64,000 nucleotides of DNA from contig NZ_VKKG01000001.1 in assembly GCF_007197885.1 (NCBI RefSeq), positions 372,001 through 436,000 on the forward strand, read 5' to 3'. How positions within the stretch are numbered: position 1 is the stretch's first letter; the number at the start of each line of letters is the position of its first letter. The translations under genes and the position numbers were made by a program. Positions 44,957-58,799 of this stretch are shown here, piece by piece. Under the pieces are notes generated by a model, which made no database searches, was not told the origin of the DNA, and was given only the letters and a program-made list of their open reading frames with translations. The DNA comes from Tessaracoccus rhinocerotis. GTDB lineage: Bacteria > Actinomycetota > Actinomycetes > Propionibacteriales > Propionibacteriaceae.

Positions 44957-46299
44957 CAGCCGTACCGCTTGGCGTTGTCCTCGAGGATCTTGTTGGCACG
45001 CTCCACCGACTGGTCGAGGGTGGCGGCGACGTCCTTGCCCGCGAGGGTGATCTCGTTGAGCGCCTTGTCCCACTCCACCATCGCGTCCCCGATGCCGGGG
45101 ACGGCCGGCAGGAAGTGGAGGTCGTCGATCTGGCCCGCGAGCTCGGCCTGGTCGGTGAGCTCCTGGAACTCGGCGGACTCTCGCACGGAGTTGCGGGCGG
45201 GCACCTGGCCGCCCTTGGCCCACTCGAGGGACTGCTCGGAGATCCAGTTCAGGAACACCCGCGAGGCCTGGTCCTTGTCCTCGTCGGGGCTCGGCCGCAC
45301 CGGCAGCACGAACTGGTGGGAGCCCGCCCACGCAGCGGGGGTACCGCCGATGTTGGGCAGCCGCTTGACGCCCCACTCCAGGTCGGTCTTCTCCTTGAGG
45401 GTGTTGATGGACCAGATGCCGTTCCAGTTGAACGCCGTCTGGCCGTTCTGCAGCGCGATGAAGTCGGCGTCCTGTGCCACCTCCTGCGGCGAGTGCCCGT
45501 CCTTGGCGAGGTTCTGCCACCAGGTGAACGCCTCGACGCCCGGGGCCTCGGCCCAGACGGCCTCGGTGGCGTCGGCGTTGAACAGGTCCCCACCGAACTG
45601 CCACAGCAGCGACTGCATGGTGAGGCCGCCGGTGAACGGGAACGGCGAGGTCCAGTGGCCCTGGATGCCGGCGCTCTTCAGCTTGTCCAACGCGTCCATG
45701 TAGGAGTCGAGGTCCATGGGCGGGTTCTCCGGGTCCAGCCCGGCCTGTTCCATGACCGTCTTGTTGTAGAAGAAGCCGAGCGGGTGGACGTCCAGCGGGA
45801 TCGAGTAGCGGACGTCCTGGTAGAGACCCGCCTCCCAGGGGACGGGCGCGAAGTCGTCCGCGGTGAGTTCGAGGGCCGAGGCGACGTCGTCCAGCGGCTG
45901 GATGATCTCGCGGGCGGCGTTGGTCGCCACGGAGTCGACGTGCATGACGCCGATGTCGGGACCACGCCCGGCCTGCACCGCGGTGGGGAGGGTGTCGTAG
46001 TAGTCGGCCCACTGCAGGGTCCGCACGGACACGGCGATGTTGGCGTTCTCCTCATTGAACTGGTCCACGAGGGTCTTCATGAACGCACCGTCACCGCCGG
46101 TGAAGCCGTTCCAGAACTGGAGCTCGACGTTCGGGCCGTCGTAGCCGGCCGAGCCACCGTCGCCGGTGGAGGTGGTCTGCGGAGCGCTGGTGTCCACGGG
46201 GTCCTGCTGCATGCTCTGACCCCCGCAGGCCGTGAGGCCGGCGGCGGTACCGACTGCAAGTGAACTGCCGAGGAATCCGCGGCGAGAGATGTTACGCAT
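44956..46299 (-). CDS. Sugar ABC transporter substrate-binding lipoprotein
   Basis: Binding protein of the CUT1 importer. The 447-residue precursor starts MRNISRRGFLGSSLAVGTAAGLTACGG: twin arginines plus a lipobox (LTAC), which suggests Tat export followed by lipidation. Mature-protein features are VELQFWNGFTGGDGAFM, FNEENANIAVSV, YSIPLDVHPLGFFYNK and the C-terminal LPVRPSPDEDKDQASRVFLNW. Its gene overlaps the GH51 stop by eight bases. With GH51 and GH43 in the operon, the ligand is probably arabinose-containing oligosaccharides. Confidence 0.93.
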   Translation of the reverse strand: MRNISRRGFLGSSLAVGTAAGLTACGGQSMQQDPVDTSAPQTTSTGDGGSAGYDGPNVELQFWNGFTGGDGAFMKTLVDQFNEENANIAVSVRTLQWADYYDTLPTAVQAGRGPDIGVMHVDSVATNAAREIIQPLDDVASALELTADDFAPVPWEAGLYQDVRYSIPLDVHPLGFFYNKTVMEQAGLDPENPPMDLDSYMDALDKLKSAGIQGHWTSPFPFTGGLTMQSLLWQFGGDLFNADATEAVWAEAPGVEAFTWWQNLAKDGHSPQEVAQDADFIALQNGQTAFNWNGIWSINTLKEKTDLEWGVKRLPNIGGTPAAWAGSHQFVLPVRPSPDEDKDQASRVFLNWISEQSLEWAKGGQVPARNSVRESAEFQELTDQAELAGQIDDLHFLPAVPGIGDAMVEWDKALNEITLAGKDVAATLDQSVERANKILEDNAKRYG

Positions 46300-47806
46300 C
46301 TTGCTTCCCTTCGGTGAGTCGGACGCAGTGCCAGGAGACTGCCGGCGCTGCGATGGTGAGGATCCCGTCCTCGATGCGGGAGGTTCCCGCGTGGGGACGG
46401 ACGCGGTCGGGGTCATCAGCGGTGTTGACCTCGGACGCGTTGTCGGTGTGGACCTGGAGGTGTTCCACCAGGGCTGGGTCCCCGAGACCGGACAGGTCGA
46501 CCGCGACCTCGATGTCCTCGTCCAGGGACCGGTTGGCCAGGAGTACCGTGACGGCCCCCGTGGCCGGGTCATGTGTGGCGGTGGCCCAGACCTGCTCCAC
46601 GGAACCGTGGCGCTCGGTCTCGATCCGCGGCGAGTCCACCGCCAGTTGCAGCACCCTCCCCTTGGCGTGGCGCGCGGTCAGCGCGAACGGGTGGAAGATG
46701 GTCTGCCGCCATGCCCGCCCGCCGGGTTCGGTCATGATGGGCCCGATCACGTTCGCGAGTTGGGCCTGGCAGGCAACTGCCACCCGGTCTGTGTGGCGCA
46801 GCAGCGTGATGAGCAGGGAGCCGACGACGACGGCGTCGAGCGTGGAGTAGACGTCCTCGATGATGCGCGGCGCCTCCTGGATCGGCAGCGATGTCTCCCC
46901 GCCGAACCTGGACTGGTACCAGACGTTCCACTCGTCGAAGCTGACACCGATGCGCTTGTCCGAGCCCTTCACCGCGGCGACGTGGTCGGCCGTCGCCACC
47001 ACCTCTCGGATGAAGCGGTCCATGTCCTCGGCGCAGGCCAGGAACGAGGTGAGGTCCCCGTCGACGGGCTCGTAGTAGGCGTGGGCGGAGATGTGGTCGA
47101 CCTTGTCGAACGACGCCTCCAGCGTGACCCGCTCCCAGGTGCCGAAGGTCTCGATCTGCCGGTTGGAGGAACCGCAGGCCACCAGCTCCAGCCCGGGGTC
47201 GAGCCTGCGGAAGGCGTTGGCCACCTCCTGAGCCAACCTGGCGTACTCGTGCGGTTCCTTGTGCCCCATCTGCCACGGCCCGTCCATCTCGTTGCCGAGG
47301 CACCACAGGCGCACGTCCCACGGCTCGCCGCGGCCGTTCGCGGCCCGACGGCGGGTGAGCTCGAGATCTGCGTCCCCCAGCACGTACTGGAGGTACTCGA
47401 TCGCCTCCGCGAGCCCCCTCGTTCCGAGGTTGACCGCCAGCATCGGCTCGATGTCCTCGCGTTCACACCAGTCGAGGAACTCGTGCGTGCCGAACTGGTT
47501 GGTCTCGATGGAGCGCCATGCCATGTCCAGCCGCCGGGGCCGTTCCTCGGCCGGGCCGACGCCGTCCTCCCAGTTGTAGCCGGAGACGAAGTTCCCGCCG
47601 GGGTACCTGGCCACCGTCGCGCCCAGTTCGCGCACCAGCTCGGCCACGTCGCCGCGGAAGCCGTGCTCGTCGGCGGTGGGGTGGTCCGGCTCGAAGATGC
47701 CCGTGTACACGCACCTGCCCATGTGCTCGACGAAGGTGCCGAACAACCGGGGGTTGACGTCGCCCACCACGAAGGCCGGGTCGAGACGGATCGAAGCTGA
47801 TGCCAC
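46292..47806 (-). CDS. Alpha-L-arabinofuranosidase, GH51
   Basis: Cytosolic (no signal peptide) exo-acting arabinofuranosidase of 504 residues. The acid/base is Glu173 in LWCLGNEMDGPWQMGH and the nucleophile Glu292 in IGVSFDEWNVWYQ, both at the usual distance. The start region has VNPRLFGTFVEHMGRCVYTGIFEP, the family N-terminal signature. GTG at 47806 (an ATG one base further is out of frame) follows GAGGAGTC. It acts inside the cell on short arabino-oligosaccharides taken up by the ABC transporter. First gene of the operon, divergent from LacI with two operator-like sites between. Confidence 0.95.
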   Translation of the reverse strand: MASASIRLDPAFVVGDVNPRLFGTFVEHMGRCVYTGIFEPDHPTADEHGFRGDVAELVRELGATVARYPGGNFVSGYNWEDGVGPAEERPRRLDMAWRSIETNQFGTHEFLDWCEREDIEPMLAVNLGTRGLAEAIEYLQYVLGDADLELTRRRAANGRGEPWDVRLWCLGNEMDGPWQMGHKEPHEYARLAQEVANAFRRLDPGLELVACGSSNRQIETFGTWERVTLEASFDKVDHISAHAYYEPVDGDLTSFLACAEDMDRFIREVVATADHVAAVKGSDKRIGVSFDEWNVWYQSRFGGETSLPIQEAPRIIEDVYSTLDAVVVGSLLITLLRHTDRVAVACQAQLANVIGPIMTEPGGRAWRQTIFHPFALTARHAKGRVLQLAVDSPRIETERHGSVEQVWATATHDPATGAVTVLLANRSLDEDIEVAVDLSGLGDPALVEHLQVHTDNASEVNTADDPDRVRPHAGTSRIEDGILTIAAPAVSWHCVRLTEGKQDA

Positions 47807-47844
47807 ATTGACTCCTCGGTTCGGGCGGCGACCTTGCCAACCGA

Positions 47845-47861
47845 TTTACAACGGAAGTAAA
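47845..47861. promoter_or_regulatory. Operator candidate A in the GH51-lacI region
   Basis: TTTACAACGGAAGTAAA: palindromic around the central G (arms TTTACAAC and the complement of GAAGTAAA). It shares TTTACAACGG with site B, 34 bp away. A likely binding site of the adjacent LacI-family protein. Confidence 0.6.
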
Positions 47862-47878
47862 ACTAGCGATGCCCAATC

Positions 47879-47895
47879 TTTACAACGGTTGACAT
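47879..47895. promoter_or_regulatory. Operator candidate B in the GH51-lacI region
   Basis: TTTACAACGGTTGACAT, same left arm and central G as site A, with a CAAC-G-GTTG core. The TTGACA (47889-47894) inside it also resembles a -35 element facing lacI. Confidence 0.55.
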
Positions 47896-47958
47896 TCCGT
47901 GTCCAGAGGGTTCCCGAAAATCGTCTCGCATCGTTACCGCTTCGATACGATCAGCCGC

Positions 47959-48960
47959 ATGGCTGTGCGACTGCGGGACGTGGCGGAACGAGCGGGAGTG
48001 TCCCTGAAGACGGCCTCGAACGTCATCAACAACTACCAACACGTCAAGGCCTCCACGCGCGAGAAGGTGACCCGGGCCATCGCGGAGCTCGGCTACCGTC
48101 CCAACCTCTCAGCCCGGCAGCTCAAGTACGGCCGCAGCGGTTTCCTGGCCCTCGCGCTGCCCCACCTCGACTCCCCCTACTTCTCGGAGCTGGCGAGCAT
48201 GTTCTCCAGCGCCGCGGTGGCCAAGGGGTTCATCCCGCTGCTGGACATCACCAACGCCGACATCGAGGCGGAGCGGCTCGTGCTGTCCGGGGTGCAGTCG
48301 CACATGATCGACGCCGTGGTGTTCTCCCCGCTGACGCTGACGGCCGAGGAGATCGCCGCGCGTCAGGACACCGTCCCCATGGTGCTGTTGGGTGAGCGGG
48401 CGGTACCGTCGGGCTACAACCACGTCGCGGTCGACTCCGTGTCAGCTGCCCGGGCTGTGACCCAGCACCTCGTCGGCCTGGGCAGGCGACGCATCGCCGC
48501 CATCGGGCGCGAGTCCGCGCAGGGCACGGCCTCGGTGCGCCTCGACGGCCACCTCGCCGCGCTAGAGGAGGCCGGGCTGCCCAACGACGAGACGCTGATC
48601 GTGGGCGTCCCCAACTACGAGCGTTCTGCCGGCTATGCGGCGATGGAGCAGCTGCTCGCGCTGCCCGAACCTCCCGATGCGGTGTTCTGCTTCAACGACC
48701 TGCTGGCCATCGGCGCGATGCGCGCCTGCGCCGACGCGGGGGTGCGGGTACCCGAGGACGTCGCCGTCGCGGGCTTCGACGACATCGCCGAGGGCCGCTA
48801 CTCGACGCCCCGCCTGACCACCGTGCGCCCGGACATGGAGCAACTCGTCGGCGAGGTGCTGAGGCTGCTCCAGGGCCTGATCGAACGCACGCCCGTCGAC
48901 GTCGAGGACGTCAACGTCGACTGGTCACTGGAGGTGCGGGAGTCCACCGTCGGCCGGTAG
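47959..48960 (+). CDS. LacI family regulator of the arabinoside locus
   Basis: 333-residue repressor: N-terminal helix-turn-helix VRLRDVAERAGVSLKTASNVINN, hinge FLALALPHLDSPYFSELAS, and a binding-protein-like core with AVFCFNDLLAIGAMRACADAG and VAVAGFDDIAEGRYSTPRLTTVRPDMEQ. ATG at 47959 (MAVRLRDVAERAG); a GTG or other start further upstream would cross the promoter region and is rejected. Divergent from GH51 and the ABC/GH43 operon, with two related operator candidates in the 150-bp gap. The inducer is probably arabinose or arabino-oligosaccharide. A hairpin follows the stop. Confidence 0.92.
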   Translation: MAVRLRDVAERAGVSLKTASNVINNYQHVKASTREKVTRAIAELGYRPNLSARQLKYGRSGFLALALPHLDSPYFSELASMFSSAAVAKGFIPLLDITNADIEAERLVLSGVQSHMIDAVVFSPLTLTAEEIAARQDTVPMVLLGERAVPSGYNHVAVDSVSAARAVTQHLVGLGRRRIAAIGRESAQGTASVRLDGHLAALEEAGLPNDETLIVGVPNYERSAGYAAMEQLLALPEPPDAVFCFNDLLAIGAMRACADAGVRVPEDVAVAGFDDIAEGRYSTPRLTTVRPDMEQLVGEVLRLLQGLIERTPVDVEDVNVDWSLEVRESTVGR

Positions 48961-48970
48961 CGCAGCAGCG

Positions 48971-49008
48971 GCCGCGCGGGCCCGGGGCAGGCCCGAACCC
49001 GCGCGCGG
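48971..49008. terminator. Terminator between lacI and rpiB
   Basis: Stem CCGCGCGGG (48972-48980) pairing with CCCGCGCGCGG (48998-49008) around a G+C-rich loop. It lies between two convergent genes and may serve both. Confidence 0.65.
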
Positions 49009-49009
49009 A

Positions 49010-49456
49010 TCAGCCCTGGTTCTCGTAGGCCCGCATCTGCTCGACGCGGCGCGCGTGGCGCTCGTCGCCGGAGAACGGGGTGTTGAGGAACGTGTCGACG
49101 ATCTCCCACGCCTCCTCGTGCGACTGCATCCGCCCGCCGAGAGAGACGATGTTGGCGTCGTTGTGCTCGCGGGCCAGGCGCGCCAGTTCGGGGTTGTAGG
49201 CCAGTGCGGCGCGGATGCCCTTGACCTTGTTGGCGGCCATCTGCTCGCCGTTGCCGGAGCCGCCGAGCACGATTCCGATTCCGCTCTCGGCTGAAACCGC
49301 CTCCGCGGCGGGGATGACCAGTTCCGGGTAGTCGTCGAGGGGCTCATAGGTCTCGGCGCCGTGGTCCACGACCTCGTGTCCCGCCTCGGTGAGCCGTGCG
49401 ACGAGGTAGTTCTTCAGCTCGAACGCAGCATGGTCAGTGGCAATGTGAACTCGCAT
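49010..49456 (-). CDS. rpiB: Ribose-5-phosphate isomerase B
   Basis: Interconverts ribose-5-phosphate and ribulose-5-phosphate in the pentose phosphate pathway; some homologues use allose-6-phosphate. The 148-residue protein has MRVHIATDHAAFELKNYL (substrate-binding Asp8/His9), the GIGIVLGGSGNGEQMAANK phosphate loop, and HNDANIVSLGGR. The GSGNGE segment, with Ser replacing the catalytic Cys of the E. coli enzyme, is usual for the actinobacterial type. ATG at 49456. It stands alone, divergent from the Eis-like gene. Confidence 0.95.
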   Translation of the reverse strand: MRVHIATDHAAFELKNYLVARLTEAGHEVVDHGAETYEPLDDYPELVIPAAEAVSAESGIGIVLGGSGNGEQMAANKVKGIRAALAYNPELARLAREHNDANIVSLGGRMQSHEEAWEIVDTFLNTPFSGDERHARRVEQMRAYENQG

Positions 49457-49520
49457 GGGCCCAATCTATTCCACTGAACACCGCCCGGCGCACGCGCCCG
49501 GCACCGTTAGGCTCGAAGGC

Positions 49521-50753
49521 ATGCCTGAGGTCCAGACCATTCCCGTGACCACTGAACTAACCCCGGAGCTGCGCACCTACGCCGAGTCGATGCGCGACGG
49601 CTTCTTCGAGTCCCCTCCCACCGAGAAGGGGCTCGAGGTTTGGCACTCCTACCTGCTTGCCGACGGAACCCGCCTGCGCCGCATCATGTCCGAGGAGGAA
49701 CGCCCGTTCGGCCTCAAGGACCATCCCGTGGCCACCTTCGCGTCGTGGGACGGCACCATCAACACCGGCACCGAGTTGGCGCCCACCAACTTCATCACCG
49801 ACGTGACGGTGCAGGCCAGCCACCGTCGACGCGGCCTGATGAACCGACTGATGACCACCGATCTAACCGAGGCGCGCGAGCGCGGGGACGTGTTCGCCGT
49901 CCTGACCGCCACGGACGCCCGCATCTACGGCCGGTTCGGGTTCGGCGTGACCGCCACCGCGCGTCGCATCGAGATCAACACCGGATCCCGCTTCCAACTG
50001 CGCACCGAGCCCACTGGGCGCGCAGTGTTCGCGGAGGCTGCGAGTATCACCGGGCTGCGCCGCGAGCTGTTCGAGAAGTTCCATGCCTCGCAGTTCTTGT
50101 CGGTGGGTCGCGCCGCCCACTACTGGGGATCGAAGTTCGACTGGTCCACCCAGAAGCCGCGCGACGAGCGGGCAGCGGTCCACTTCGCCGAGGACGGCAC
50201 CCCTGACGCGACGATGGTGTTCGAGGTCATGGAGGACCACATCCAGATCATCGACCTGCTGGGCCTCACCTCCCGGGCCGAGATCGAACTGCTCCGGTTG
50301 ATCGGGCAGGCGGAGGGCCACGAGAAGGTGGTGTGGCCGCGCTGCCACGACCCACGACACCCGCTGCCGTGGGCGATGGTGGACTCCCGCGTGGTGCAGA
50401 CCATCAAGGAGTTCGACACCATCTGGATCCGGATCCTCGACGTCGAGCGCGCCCTGTCCAGTCGGGCCTACGACGTCGACGGCGAGGCCGTCCTGGCCGT
50501 GACCGACACGCTGGACTGGTGCACCGGCACCTACCGGGTCCAGGTCAGCGGTGGCCGCGCGACGGTCACGCGCACCGACGCCGATCCTGACGCCGTGCTC
50601 TCCATGGAGGGGCTCTCCCCCCTGTACTCGGGCATCCAGGACGCGGCCGGGCTGGCCGCGGCAGGTCACGCCGAGGGCAGCCAAGAGGGACTGGCGAAGG
50701 TCAGCCGCCTGTTCGGGAAGGCGCAGCCCCCCGTCGCGGCCTCGATCTTCTAG
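49521..50753 (+). CDS. Eis-like GNAT acetyltransferase
   Basis: 410-residue acetyltransferase of the Eis (enhanced intracellular survival) family: two GNAT domains plus a C-terminal sterol-carrier-like domain. The N-terminal GNAT has the acetyl-CoA site TDVTVQASHRRRGLMNRLM and the catalytic Tyr region LTATDARIYGRFGFGVT. The protein ends in SIF, giving the terminal carboxylate used as base in Eis. In mycobacteria such enzymes acetylate aminoglycosides and other amines. ATG at 49521 with GAAGG upstream; convergent with ligA (3-bp gap). Natural substrate unknown. Confidence 0.88.
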   Translation: MPEVQTIPVTTELTPELRTYAESMRDGFFESPPTEKGLEVWHSYLLADGTRLRRIMSEEERPFGLKDHPVATFASWDGTINTGTELAPTNFITDVTVQASHRRRGLMNRLMTTDLTEARERGDVFAVLTATDARIYGRFGFGVTATARRIEINTGSRFQLRTEPTGRAVFAEAASITGLRRELFEKFHASQFLSVGRAAHYWGSKFDWSTQKPRDERAAVHFAEDGTPDATMVFEVMEDHIQIIDLLGLTSRAEIELLRLIGQAEGHEKVVWPRCHDPRHPLPWAMVDSRVVQTIKEFDTIWIRILDVERALSSRAYDVDGEAVLAVTDTLDWCTGTYRVQVSGGRATVTRTDADPDAVLSMEGLSPLYSGIQDAAGLAAAGHAEGSQEGLAKVSRLFGKAQPPVAASIF

Positions 50754-50756
50754 GCC

Positions 50757-55573
<4,817 letters not shown>

Positions 55574-55592
55574 GACCCCCGGGCGCGGACGT

Positions 55593-55636
55593 GGGTGGAG
55601 CGGACGGCACCGGAGACGGAGCCGCCCGCTCCACCC
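55593..55636 (+). terminator. Terminator of pepN
   Basis: Eleven-base stem GGGTGGAGCGG / CCGCTCCACCC with a loop of about 22 nt, 20 bp after the pepN stop. Confidence 0.75.
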
Positions 55637-55693
55637 GTCCGGGCGGGTGTTCGCGGGAGACTCGACGCCGGCGTTTCGAGTAAGGTGCTGCCC

Positions 55694-55924
55694 ATGAACT
55701 GGATGCTCCCCCTCGAAACGCTGCCGGGCTGGCCCGAGGCGGCGGACGTCTCGTACTCCCAGCTGCTCTTCCTGATCCTGATCGCACCGCTCGCGGTCGG
55801 CGTCGTGGTCTCGCTGCTGGCCTGGACCCCGAAGCTTGCGGCCCGGTTCCGCGGCGAGGAGCCAGCAGCAGGCACCGAGGTGGCCCGCCGCGAGCAGGCC
55901 CCCTCCCCCGAGCACGCCGCCTGA
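55694..55924 (+). CDS. Small single-span membrane protein
   Basis: 76-residue protein with one hydrophobic helix at about residues 20-40 ([21 protein letters not shown]) and a charged C-terminal tail rich in Glu, Ala and Pro. The start [12 protein letters not shown] at 55694 is preceded by AAGGTGC. It lies 10 bp upstream of pyrR, so it probably shares a transcript with the pyr genes. I do not recognise the family. Small membrane proteins in pyr neighbourhoods of actinobacteria are known, usually between pyrC and carA; whether this is related cannot be told here. Confidence 0.6.
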   Translation: MNWMLPLETLPGWPEAADVSYSQLLFLILIAPLAVGVVVSLLAWTPKLAARFRGEEPAAGTEVARREQAPSPEHAA

Positions 55925-55934
55925 GCCCGGCGGG

Positions 55935-56480
55935 ATGAGCGAGCCGACCACGGTCCTCTCCGCGGAGGAGATGTCGCGCGCCATCCGGCGCATGTCGCAC
56001 GAACTGCTCGAGCTCGACGCGGGCGCCGACGACGTGGTGCTGCTCGGCATCATCACCCGCGGCGTTCCGCTCGCGCACCGGGTGGCAGCGGCCATCGCCG
56101 ATGCCGAGGGCACGTCAGTCCCCGTCGGGGAACTGGACATCACGATGTACCGCGACGACCTGCGCGACAACCCCACCCGGCCCGTCGGCCGCACGGTGAT
56201 CCCGCGCAGCCTCGACGACGCGGTCGTCGTCCTCGTCGATGACGTGCTGAACTCCGGCCGCACCGTCCAGGCCGCCCTGCACGCCATCGCCGACCTCGGC
56301 CGGCCCCGCCGCATCCAGCTCATGGTGCTGGTGGACCGCGGCCACCGGGAACTCCCGATCCAGGCCGACGTCGTCGGCAAGGACCTCCCGACCTCGCGCT
56401 CGGAGCGGGTTCGGGTGCACGTCGCCGAGCTGGACGGCGTCGACGAGGTGCTCATCGAACGAACAGAAGGCCGCGCGTGA
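55935..56480 (+). CDS. pyrR: Bifunctional pyr operon regulator/uracil phosphoribosyltransferase PyrR
   Basis: RNA-binding regulator with uracil phosphoribosyltransferase activity. The 181-residue protein has the type I PRTase PRPP motif [14 protein letters not shown], the [13 protein letters not shown] segment and [10 protein letters not shown], all standard for PyrR. In actinobacteria it binds pyr mRNA and represses translation; the leader here is short, with no obvious three-hairpin attenuator. ATG at 55935, with GGGA close before it. Overlaps pyrB by four bases. Confidence 0.95.
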   Translation: MSEPTTVLSAEEMSRAIRRMSHELLELDAGADDVVLLGIITRGVPLAHRVAAAIADAEGTSVPVGELDITMYRDDLRDNPTRPVGRTVIPRSLDDAVVVLVDDVLNSGRTVQAALHAIADLGRPRRIQLMVLVDRGHRELPIQADVVGKDLPTSRSERVRVHVAELDGVDEVLIERTEGRA

Positions 56481-57412
56481 AGCACCTCCTCAGCATCTCG
56501 GACCTGACCGACGCCGAACTGGCGATGGTCCTCGACACGGCCGAGGAGATGCACGACGTGCAGTCCCGGTCGATCAAGAAGCTGCCCGCACTGCGCGGTC
56601 GCACCGTCGTCAACCTATTCTTCGAGGACTCGACCCGCACGCGCTCGTCGTTCGAGTTGGCCGCGAAGTGGCTCTCCGCCGACGCCATCAACGTCTCCGC
56701 GAAGGGCTCCTCGGCCTCCAAGGGCGAATCGATGAAGGACACCCTGCTCACGCTGGACGCGATGGGCGTGGACGCGATCATCATGCGCCACGCCGGATCC
56801 GGCTCCGTGGCCCAGGCCGCCGGCTGGGTCCGGGCGAGCATGGTCAACGCGGGCGACGGAATGCACGAGCACCCGACGCAGGCCCTGCTGGATGCGCACG
56901 CGATGCTGCGGCACTTCCGCAAGCACGAAATGGGCAGCCTCGAGGGCAAGCGCGTGGCCATCACCGGTGACCTGCTGCACTCCCGGGTGGTCCGCTCCAA
57001 CGTCCTGCTGCTGCCCCGCCTCGGCGCGCACGTCACGCTGGTGGCGCCCCCGACGCTCCTGCCCTCCGGTGTGCGCAGCTGGGGCGTCGAGGTCACCCAC
57101 GACCTCGACGAGGTGCTCCCGGAGGTGGACGTCGCCATGATGCTACGGGTGCAGCGCGAACGCATGCACGGCGGCTACTTCCCCTCGGAGCGGGAGTACA
57201 TCGCCGGCTACGGCCTCACCGCCGCCCGCCTCTCGAGGCTCAAGGAGGGCGCCGTGATCGCACACCCCGGCCCGATGAACCGCGGCCTGGAGATCTCCTC
57301 GGACGCCGCCGACAGCGCCGGCTCGCTGGTCCTCGACCAGGTCTCGGCCGGTGTCGCGGTGCGGATGAGCATCCTCTACCACCTGCTCGCGGGCAACACC
57401 CCAGAAAGCTGA
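56477..57412 (+). CDS. pyrB: Aspartate carbamoyltransferase catalytic subunit
   Basis: Catalyses the first committed step of pyrimidine synthesis. 311 residues with the carbamoyl-phosphate site [12 protein letters not shown], the catalytic loop and Lys in [13 protein letters not shown], the [13 protein letters not shown] motif, and the terminal [15 protein letters not shown] start at 56477, overlapping the pyrR stop (GTGA). No pyrI regulatory subunit gene is seen, as expected for actinobacteria. Confidence 0.97.
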   Translation: MKHLLSISDLTDAELAMVLDTAEEMHDVQSRSIKKLPALRGRTVVNLFFEDSTRTRSSFELAAKWLSADAINVSAKGSSASKGESMKDTLLTLDAMGVDAIIMRHAGSGSVAQAAGWVRASMVNAGDGMHEHPTQALLDAHAMLRHFRKHEMGSLEGKRVAITGDLLHSRVVRSNVLLLPRLGAHVTLVAPPTLLPSGVRSWGVEVTHDLDEVLPEVDVAMMLRVQRERMHGGYFPSEREYIAGYGLTAARLSRLKEGAVIAHPGPMNRGLEISSDAADSAGSLVLDQVSAGVAVRMSILYHLLAGNTPES

Positions 57413-57416
57413 TCGC

Positions 57417-58676
57417 ATGACCAACCTGACCATTGCCGGTGCCGCGCTCGCGGACGGCTCCCGCACCGACCTGCACATCGCCGACGGCCGCCTCGTGGCC
57501 GAGGCGCCGTCGGGCGCGGAGCGGATCGATGCCGACGGCCTGGTGGCGCTGCCCGGACTGGTGGACCTGCACACCCACCTGCGCGAGCCGGGGCGCGAGG
57601 ACACCGAGACGGTCGAGTCGGGTTCCCGCGCCGCCGCCCGGGGTGGCTTCACGTGCGTGCACGCCATGGCCAACACCCAGCCCGTCACCGACACCGCCGA
57701 GAAGGCCGAGCACGTGCTCGACCTCGGCAGAGCCGCGGGGCTGGTGCAGGTGGTGCCGGTGGGGGCGATCACCAAGGGCCTCGCAGGCACCGAGCTCGCC
57801 GAGCTGGGCCTGATGCACGACTCGCGGGCGGGCGTGAACGTCTTCTCCGACGACGGCGTGTGCGTGATGGACGCCGGCATCATGCGGCGCGCGTTCGAGT
57901 GGGTCAGCCGCTTCGGCGGCCTGCTCGCGCAGCACGCCCAGGACTCCAACCTCGCCGGGCCGGGCGCCTGCTGCCACGAGGGCGAGCTGTCGGGCCGGCT
58001 GGGGCTGCCGGGCTGGCCGCCCGTGGCGGAGTCCGTGATCATCGCGCGCGACGTGCAGCTCGCCGAGGCCACCGGCTCCCGACTGCACGTGTGCCACGTC
58101 TCCACCTCCGAGGGGGTCGAGGTGATCCGCTGGGCGAAGGCGCGCGGCATCGCCGTCACCGCCGAGGTCACCCCGCACCACCTGTTGCTCACGACGTCGG
58201 AGCTTGCCGGCTACGACACCACCTACAAGGTGAACCCGCCGCTTCGCACCGACGAGCACGTCGAGTCACTGCGCGCAGCCCTGGCGGACGGGACCATCGA
58301 CACCGTCGGCACGGACCACGCCCCCCACGCGGCCCACGACAAGGACCATGCGTTCGTCGACGCCCGCCCCGGCATGCTCGGGCTGGAGCAGGCCCTCGCG
58401 GTGGTCATGGAGACGATGGCCGAGCGGCTCGACTGGGCCGGGATCGCCGACCGAATGAGCATCGCACCCGCCCGCATCGGCGGCGTCGCGGGGCAGGGCC
58501 GGCCGCTGGCCGTCGGGGAGCCCGCCAACCTGGTCCTCGTGGACCCGGAGCGGCGCACGACGGTGGACCGTGCGGCCTCCGCCTCGCGCAGCCGCAACAA
58601 CCCGTACCACGGCCGCAGCCTCCCCGACCCCGTCGAGCTGACGCTGTTCCGCGGGAGGATCACGCACCGCCGTTGA
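57417..58676 (+). CDS. pyrC: Dihydroorotase
   Basis: Cyclises carbamoyl-aspartate to dihydroorotate. 419-residue class I (PyrC/PyrX-like) amidohydrolase: the metal motif is LVDLHTHLREPG (His52, His54), with zinc-ligand regions LAQHAQDSN and RLHVCHVST and the substrate-site stretch TDHAPHAAHDK. ATG at 57417, four bases after the pyrB stop. The usual carA, carB and pyrD genes do not follow; the next gene on this strand is the broken GH35 gene. Confidence 0.96.
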   Translation: MTNLTIAGAALADGSRTDLHIADGRLVAEAPSGAERIDADGLVALPGLVDLHTHLREPGREDTETVESGSRAAARGGFTCVHAMANTQPVTDTAEKAEHVLDLGRAAGLVQVVPVGAITKGLAGTELAELGLMHDSRAGVNVFSDDGVCVMDAGIMRRAFEWVSRFGGLLAQHAQDSNLAGPGACCHEGELSGRLGLPGWPPVAESVIIARDVQLAEATGSRLHVCHVSTSEGVEVIRWAKARGIAVTAEVTPHHLLLTTSELAGYDTTYKVNPPLRTDEHVESLRAALADGTIDTVGTDHAPHAAHDKDHAFVDARPGMLGLEQALAVVMETMAERLDWAGIADRMSIAPARIGGVAGQGRPLAVGEPANLVLVDPERRTTVDRAASASRSRNNPYHGRSLPDPVELTLFRGRITHRR

Positions 58677-58737
58677 CCCGGAGGACACCGCCCGACCACT
58701 CGCAGTGAGCGAACCGGACTCCCTGCTTGCCGGAATC

Positions 58738-58796
58738 GGGAGCCCGTTGCCAGACTCGCAGTCACAACTCTGCAATGACGCGAGGAAAGGGCTCCC
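58738..58796 (+). repeat. Inverted repeat in the GH35 leader
   Basis: GGGAGCCC at 58738-58745 is the exact complement of GGGCTCCC at 58789-58796. The second arm lies between the Shine-Dalgarno GAGGAAAGG and the GTG start of the GH35 gene. In RNA this could fold the translation start into a stem with a 43-nt loop. It may be chance. Confidence 0.35.
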
Positions 58797-58799
58797 AGC

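Noticed and set aside
43934-46012. 692-residue protein formed by extending the MalF-type permease upstream
   Set aside because: The extra 350 residues are the solute-binding protein gene read out of frame. The permease starts at the ATG at 44956 in a TGATG overlap.
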